Assembly: GCF_000002075.1 (NCBI RefSeq)
Contig: NW_004797280.1
Span: 2,524,360 to 2,588,359, forward strand
Length of the DNA stretch: 64,000 nucleotides
Reading direction: 5' to 3'
DNA from: Aplysia californica
Lineage: Eukaryota; Mollusca; Gastropoda; Aplysiida; Aplysiidae
This document shows positions 49,801-58,800 of the stretch, in pieces. A model generated the notes under the pieces. The model saw nothing but the letters and a program-made list of their open reading frames with translations, did no database searches and was not told where the DNA came from. Every line of letters starts with the position of its first letter. Positions within the stretch are counted from its first letter, which is position 1. A program made the position numbers and the translations under genes.

Positions 49801-52800
49801 TTTTGTTATATTTTCCTTTTCAATTTCTGTGACATCTAATTCTGTCCCTATGACATCTTCTTGTTCAAATTCTTTGACATCTTCTATCCCAGTTCCTTCA
49901 GTATCTTCTTGCTCTAGTTCTTTGACATCTTCTTGTTCAAAGTCTTTGACTTCTTGTGAAGATTTTTTGATACCTTCCTGGTCAAAGTATTTGGTATCAG
50001 TGTCAGTTGATTTCTGTTCTGTTGAAAACTCTCCAACTGCTACCCTGTCATTCTCATGCCTTTCATAAACAGCTGTCTCAGCACCATTCCCATCATCAAC
50101 ACTAGCATCAAAAGTCTGCTTAACCTGTTGTGAATCCTCAACATCAGCAGATATTGCAGTACCTTGTTTGAAACCTTTCTGTTCATCACCACCACCTTCC
50201 TCTACCAATTCCTCATCAGCTTTCAATGTAGTTTCCTTCTGCTCAGTTCCAGAGCAATCTGTCCCCAACACAGTCAAACCCAAATCTTCAGACAAATTTT
50301 TCTCTGTGTCTTGTGCAGTTGCATCTTCTACCTTTCCTTGCTGAGCAATGCTACTGGAAGACTCATGCTTCTCATCCAGTTCTGTAGCAGGTCCTTCCTC
50401 TTGGCTTCTGTGAGAATCAATTGTCTCTGTTTGGTCCAGGATAGTTCCTTTGCCAGAAGTCACCTCAACTGAAGATTCAGCCTGCTCATTTGAGCCAACG
50501 TCTGTTTTCCCTGCTACTAGTTCCTCTCTGTCTTTAATTGGCTCACTCTTTTGATCCATCCCTTTGATAACGAACTCATCATCTAGAGTGCTTCTGTCTG
50601 AAGAGAGCATATCTCCTGCTGTTAAACTTTCAGTAGAGACGAACAGCTCTTCAGTATTTTCCTGTTTACCTAAAGTCATTCTGTTTTCCCCAGTAATATT
50701 TCCCTCTGTATTATTGTTGTCTACTTCTTCCTTTTTAGAACCTACGTCAGTGCCAGTGCTGCAGGTCACAGTATTTTCTTTACTCGTAATTTCAACAGTC
50801 ATAATGTCATCTTGTTCCTCCTCAGTACTTTGCGTTTTTTCGGTTGTCTTCTGTTCATCAATGACGAGCTCCTGGTCGACGCACTTTTCTTGTTTTAACT
50901 CTTTAAACCCATCTACAGAAGAACTGTGAAGTACATTCTCGGTACTGCTTTCAGTTTCTGTTGTTCCCTCAATGACAAGGGATTGTCTCGATACAGTTTC
51001 CCTATTCCCTGACCTAATACTGCTTGTAACAATGACTATTTCCCCATCTACTGAAGACCCTTCAATGTTGGTTGAAAGGCCCCTTCCTGACTCTGTGTTT
51101 TCTAGATCAAAGGACTTATTTCCAGACTTATCAAAAGGTGACGGAGTGCTGACTGCATCATAAAACTCCCCTTCCTCATCTGATTCTTCTCCCCCAGTAC
51201 TGTTCTGTTTCTCAACACTGGTAACAGTAACAGAAGGAACATCAATGGACATCTCTGACTCTGAGATCACCAACTCATTTGGATCCCTATTCTCTTTCTT
51301 TCCTGCCCTAGTCATAACGACTTGGCTGTCAGATTGTTCACTGCTTTGAGTAAAGCTAGTCACCTGACCCAAATTGTTTCCAGTGCCATCATTACCTGCC
51401 AAAGAATTTTCTACCACATCATGCTCACAAACAACACCAGTATTAGTCACCACATCACTACTGTCATGCAATGTCTCTTCACTAGGCCTGCTCTGTGCCT
51501 CAGCACAAACTTCGCCAGTTGTCGTACATTTTTCTTTGAGGTCTTCATTGTCAAAAGATGATGATAGGTTTTCTTTTGGGCCAGAGGCAGAATCTACAGA
51601 GTCTACATTAAGCTGTGCAGGCGTGAGAGCAGGACTAGTAGAGACAGACACTTCAGCCTGACTATCCAATTGGACAGGTTTAGTACAAGGTTGAGACAAG
51701 GTGCTACAGCTACCTAATGTGGTTCCTCCAGCCTTCTCCAGCAAATTTCTCGTCTCTGGAGACACTAGAATAGCACCAGTGGGAAGGGGCCCATTACTTG
51801 ACGCTGACTGTTCAGATTGCTTTTCTAGTACAGGCTCCCCACTTTCATTGGAAACAATCACAAAACCACTTTCCTGCAAGAAAAACGCATGCATAATAAA
51901 CAACAACATTTTGCAATACTAAGCTTCATGATTTCAAGAGAAATGAATTACGACACCCTGCCTTTATATAGAGAAACAACAGAATTTTACATAAACCACT
52001 TAAGAGTTTGTTGTTAAGGGAAGCTATGTGTGGAGTACTGCATTAAACTCAAGGGAATTTGAAGTCTTTAGAATTGCTTCTAAACCATAAAAAGTGACCA
52101 AAGCTGGCAAATTAGTCATAGAATAAAGTTTTTTTTAACTCTTTCTCAAAATGAATGACTTCATTTATTTGCTAATTTATAACTTCTAAAAGGGGAAGAG
52201 AAAGGTGACACCACAAAAAGAAGTGCAATTTATAAAGCTTACCTCTATTAACCTGTCCTTAATTGCTAATTGCTGTTTTAGTATATCCAGTTCATGTTCC
52301 ATACTTTTTAGATCTCTCTTCTGAAAATCACATTCCTGGAAAAATAAAATAATAAGGACCATACAATAAAATCAAAACAAAAATAAACATCAATTCTACT
52401 TAAAATGACATGTTAACTCCTCATCCACTGACATCATAATGGTGAAAAAAAAAAGTATGTTCGTGCAGACAGAGTTTACTTTTATTAAAAACTTAGTACA
52501 TTCCTAGACCCACAAAGGGCACTCTCTCCATTGGATATTACACAAAAATAATACATAACTGTATATTGTCAGTATTTTGACACTTTGTACCTTTTCTACA
52601 GAAGCAGCTAGTTCTTTTTTTCGTTATTTATTTACAGTAAAATAAAAGGCAGAATTTAAAGAAAATGTAAGCAAAAAAAAACACAATTAACACTTCATAA
52701 AGTAGAGATTGTCGTTTTGAACAAGTATTGCATACATAAATCTTACAGTCAAGTCACAGTGCACAGGCAGACCTACCCTACACTTGTCTTTGAATTCTCT

Positions 52801-55800
52801 CTGCAGTTCAGTGTAACCTTCATCCTGCTCCTCCAGCTGATCTTTGAGTAGCTCCACCTGATATACCAGCGACTGTTTCTCATTGTCCAGCTGGGCGCTG
52901 GTCATCATGGCAGCCTTGTACTTCTCCTCCAGTTCCCTCACCTCTGCCTGAGGGGTTACAAGAAATGGCTGTTATAACCTGATTCAACTTGAGCAACAAA
53001 ACAATCAGAAACACAAAAGCCCCAAAGAGCAGCAACAAAGATAAATATCTGAGCTGGAATTATATTTTAAGTGCCTTTATTTCTCTGTAGAAATTCTTGT
53101 GAAAGTAAAAAGAACATCTCAGACTGAACGTTGTTGAAAGTCTCCAAATTGTCAACCCTATTGTTAAATTTGGCTGACAAGAAATTAATTTAGATAGACA
53201 AAATCAAATCTGAACAAAATCCTCATGAAAACTAATCTCTACCAAATCTTAAACTGACAGTCAAAAAGATATATATACCTTAAATCAAAACTATGCATCA
53301 ATATAATTAACCCATATTCTAGTTTATAAAAGCCTAAACCATGGATTCAAAACAACTTTCTGTCAAAAGCAAGCACTCCCCCAAATTTTCCCTGCATTCG
53401 GACAACTGAAACATCAAATTCAGCAGATGGGGTGGGGAGTCATGATAAAAATACAAGTTTATACATGGACATCCCTTCTTTTTTAACAATAACCAGAGCT
53501 GATAATTCTAGAATCATCTATTAATGAAAGAGTACAAACAGCAGTAAAATTGTCCATGCAAGTAAACGAAATTTTAAAACAAAACAAACAAAAAATGGCT
53601 CTGCTGAAAGCTAGATATAGGTCTCAGATTTAAGGCACAGAACTTTCTGAAACATAAATTCTCTTTCTTTCTTGAATTAAACATTAAGCCTGTGCAGCCA
53701 AATCTATTTGTTGATAGTGATGGTCTTATCTGAGCAACCAAAAGCTGTCTTTCCTTCAAGCAAAAGAATGTTATCAAAAAAGGACTCCACTGTGATAGCA
53801 GTAAAAGGCAAAAAAGCAAAAAGTGACTTTATGTCATGCAAAGCCTATTTAAAAACCTGATCAAGGAGTATGCCACATATAAAAAGTACAGCTCTCTGTT
53901 ATTAAATACAAAAGATTTTTTTTCTTTAGATACATAAGCTAGAATTCTTGCAACAGAAATCCCCTGACAAAATTGCAATATTCCTGTTCTCACCAAACTA
54001 CTGTTTGGAACTAATAGTTTAAGAATCCTAAGGCATCAATGTGTCAAAGGCATCACAAGCTACTACACCTTTATAGATATTTTAACTGGAATAATTATAA
54101 AAATGAGAACAGTACAACTTTCAATACAGAGAAGATGAGACTTTAGTCGACTTTCAACTCAACAAATAAATAAAACTATCTAAAAACTTGTAATCTGACA
54201 AGGTGAACAGTGCATTACTTTTCAGAATACATTCAAAATTACAATGTTACGCAGCAAGAGTGAACAACATGCACTTTCATAGAGCCACACACGCTGTGCT
54301 GCAGAAACAATAAAATAGCTCACAAACTCATACAGCAATCAGAACATTAAAAAAATTGTGCAGTTGTTTTTTTAAAACTTATAGTAGGTTATACTTACAT
54401 TCAACGCTCAAATGAAGAAGGTAAGCTCATGACTTATGTACATTATTGATGTCAGCAATTCCCTTTTCCTTCAGTTAATTTCGCAAGGGTTTCTGTTTTG
54501 GGCTCAATTTCTGGACAATTCCACTATCATTTTCAACCAAAGTGCTAAGCTGCTGCCCATGTCTTTATGAAAAGTGAATAGTATGAAACAGAATTTAACA
54601 GACCGTAAGGTAGTGGCAGCGGAAGTAAAAATGACTCTACTGTTCGAGAAGCACATCTAATATCTACCATTTGCCACTAGCAGACAACTAAAAACACATA
54701 AAATTGAATTCAGCTAAAAGGAAGAGGTAGAAAAAGTCATACAATAAATTCATCCTTATTTGTCCATGATGAGACTAACATGCAAACAAGCACACATACA
54801 ACACCTTACTCAATCTCTGTGTCTAGAATCTTTGATGAACATTTTCCTCTGTTGTTAGTTATCCATCTCTCTTAAATGTAATAGATCTTCAGAACAGATC
54901 TATGAAAATCAACTCAGTGTTTGACCCACTATATCTAAAGCTAAAACGAGCAAAACAATATTGAAACTTCTTAAAGAAAAACAAGTCACGATTAAAATCT
55001 AGACATTCAGAGAGAGAAGGTCCTTCACTATTGTGGTTCACGTTTTTTTCTTATGGTTACTTTTTTTTCTCCCACAATAGAAAAACTAAATTATTGATCC
55101 AATTTTCATTTTTGAGTTTACTTGAATTCTTTATTGCTCTATACTAAGGCTGTATTTGCTTTTTCATCATATTATGTACACGTGGTGTGTGTCCAATACT
55201 CAAGTATTTGGCTTACTTTATGTGGAGCTATGATATTGATCAATATCAAATTCATGGGATGTAAAACATGAAGACTTACAAAGAACTTAACAGGAAGATC
55301 ATGGAAATAAAGCTGGTGCATGCAACTGGGATCTTTAGCAACACGTCCAAAAAAGCAAGAATCAGTCTGACCACGGATCAAATGATCTGCTCTGCCAGCT
55401 GGTGATTTCAGAGTGTGCTCACCCAACACTGTCCAGCCACATGTGGCACATGCACTATTACTTGGTTTTGCTGCTCACCCATAACTCAAAACCACATGTG
55501 CTACTTACCAGCTTAATAGCCTTTTTCTGTTTAAATTGTTGACAGTACACAAAGTTTCAAAAGAAACAACAGAAAAAAGTGTAAATAAATTGGACAGTAC
55601 TTCAAAGAAATTCAAAACAGACGCACAAAAGTGAAGAGTAAAATCGCAAGACAAAACAAACGTTTCCTTTAAATCTACTCAACTAAGCTATTGTTAAAAC
55701 TAAGATGTAAAAAAAAAAGAAAAAAATGTATGCAAATAACAAATCTTGCCACATCACAAACATATTCATACTTTAGAAAAGCATTAGAAGCTGATATAAT

Positions 55801-58800
55801 TATTATGATGCTGCAATACACAGATTCTTCATTCACAACTTAATAGTGAAAGGAAACTAGAAAAATACATGACTTACAGTCAGTGATCACATGCATCAGT
55901 TTCACAACATTAACAAATGGCAAAAACATAATAAAAGAAATAAGCTAAATTCACACACACACACACACAAATAAAACAGTTAAAATCATGAGACAGCTAC
56001 TGGTGATGACTGGCACTATAGATTGCAACAAGTGTAAAAGTACAAAAAGGGTGCCATGTAAAAGTGTGAAGAAAAGAAAAGAGCGAAATATGTTTCAGTT
56101 CATATCATTGATGTAACAATCCACCTTTGCTTTCTGAACTCTCTTCTTCCCTTAAACAACTTTTTTTTTTAAAGCACTATCAATCTTTTCCCTGAACAAA
56201 GAACTAATAAGAAAGGAGGTGTGAGTAGAAAAAAGAAACAGCTATCACATGAAGAGAAAAAATATATAAATGCTATAAGAAATTCCATTTCCATGACATA
56301 GGCAACTCGTGCATATGAAGCTTTCATTTTGTGAGTGAAAATAACGACTATCTACATAACAATCATTTTCAATGCTCCTTTTATTTTCAGATCAACCACA
56401 GTAAATAAAATTTTTCAGTTAATATGACGAAAAGCACTGACAAAAAAGGAGAGCTCTCAAAGTAACTCACCTTGTAGTCTACATCTTTGATGTCAGGACC
56501 TGAGTCGGTAGATTCTGTGCTGCCACGCCGTGACCCAGATAGCTGCTGACGAACCTACGGTAGCAAGTGAAATACAGGACAATAAAAATTAGGTCACAAA
56601 AAAACAAGCATCATGTTTTACAAGCCTACTTTACTTTATATTATTACTTGGAGGATTAGGGTAAGAAATGACAGAAGTAAGACTAAATCAGTAAAACAAG
56701 TCCTACTGTTCCATATCACTTTACTTCAAGAGTAACCAAAATGCTTCATTACCCTTACAGCTAGGCAGCAGCTGAAATCACTTCATACAGAAGAGAAACA
56801 ATAAGCGAAAAAATAAAACACTACATCCATTTTTGGTATTGTGAGCTTCATTTAGTCTTTTTTGCATAGCAGGGATGAGAAGAAATTAACAGGAATACAA
56901 TGCAGAAAGAATGTTAAGAATAATTCAAAGGATAAACATTCATATAAGGACTCAAATCCATAGTCTACAACATAATCAGTTGTCTGTTCCATACATCCCA
57001 GACCCCAAAATATAATATTACGTACGCCTCCAGCAACAGTCTAAGATAAATTTCAGTCGAACAGATTTATTTCACTTGCCTTAGCAGCTGCATGATCACT
57101 GGTCAGCTCATACACCTTGTCTTGAGTTTCTTCAGACTGAAATGATACATTTAAAAAAATATAAAAAAATACATGAAGACAAAGTAAAAACCCACACATA
57201 CTGTCATTTTAAGTCTTAAACCATATAATATGCAGAAAAATCAACTCAACTTGAGTGATAAAAAGTTCAATTTTTCATTCAAAAACATATCAAGATATAC
57301 TACACAAAAACACGAAACTCCTCAGGATTAGTTTAAACATTTTTGTTCTCTAATGAAGGTATCTTAAGTAATGACCCCTTGAAAGAATGTATCGAACTAT
57401 TCCTGGCTCATTGTATGGAGACTTGTGACTTCAATCCTGTTTTGAGATGATAATTTGATAAATTTTGCAAACCTGAAACGAAGTGCACAACATTTTTAAA
57501 CCCACCTTTTTTTGCTGCTTCTCAATTTCTTTCATTCGAATCTCTCTCGCCTCTGCCCTGGCAGCTCTTTTGGCAGCTAAGCGCGCCTCAGCCTGTTAAA
57601 AGAAAGAAATAAGCAGAACATAAGCAAACTTTGAATAATTAAAGATCACTTCAAACTTTAACTGCCTCTTCATCATGAACATGCAAGTCTCAAAAGAAAA
57701 GGTACATTTTGACATAAGTTGTATTCCATGTACCCAATCAAATAATTTTAAAAGTTGAGAATATTTATAATTTAAATACTAGAACATATGAGAAAAGAGA
57801 TAACAGTAAGCGAGAGTGAACAGTAGGAGGAAGCTGTGCGCAAGTATTAGCAACAAGTGTAAAAGTACAAAAAGGGTGCCATGTAAAAGTGTGAAGAAAA
57901 GAAAAGTAAAGGAAGGGATGCATAGGAAAGGAAAAAGCAGGTCACTTTATAGTAAGGAAGCTTGAGGGATGGGGTAGAGCAGAAGCATCATTGCGATGAT
58001 TATAAAAATAATCAAGACCACAAATATCACCATTTGGGAAACTGTACATAATCATAATATATGTGTAGCAAGTAAAGCAATGCTTGAGAGTTTTGGCGGA
58101 CATAATGTGAAAGATAAAAGGGCAATGAAGATGATAAATATATCTAAGAACAAAACAAAACTAAAACACAGACAGAGTTACAGATTAATTTAAAAGGAAG
58201 GGTCGAATGGGGAAATTATTAATACTCCATTTTGATAGAAGAGAACAACAGAGAAATACCACATTTGCACACTTATTATGTAAGTCCAAATGTTTGTCTC
58301 TAAACTTATTTAAAATAAACCAAGGAAGTATCAAAAAAGCTCACCACACAGTGCACCGGCAGTGGAATTTTAGTTGCCGCGGGGGGTTCCCCGCCGGGCC
58401 CCTTATCACATCGAGGTCACGGGGGTCAGCTCCCTGTCACCGCTCTGTCTGGGCCGACTTAATTTTTGGTACTTTTCAACATACAATTTAAGGTGTATCC
58501 TTGTATTTATGGTAATTCTCATTTAGTGCACCCAATGCACGCATTTCTACTCTTGAGACTCAAAAAAGAACGGACGTTGTAACTTATCTGGTTATTTCTT
58601 TAGACGTGCTGGAGTCGGCAATGCTAAATTGTAAATTTTTTTGGACTAGCATGAATGAAAAAAAATCAATATAAAAAAAAGCCTCGTCAAAATCTGTCGA
58701 ACTTTTGTAACATGAACGACATAGCATTGGTGCAGATACTCAGAAAAGATGGTATCTGCGCATATAATAGAAAGCTGTAATTTTGCAATTTTATCCTTCG

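Noticed and set aside
49424-50068. Long plus-strand Ser/Phe/Cys-rich frames (up to 214 aa)
   Set aside because: They are the antisense of the Glu/Asp-rich tail and tandem repeats of LRRFIP; low-complexity shadows.
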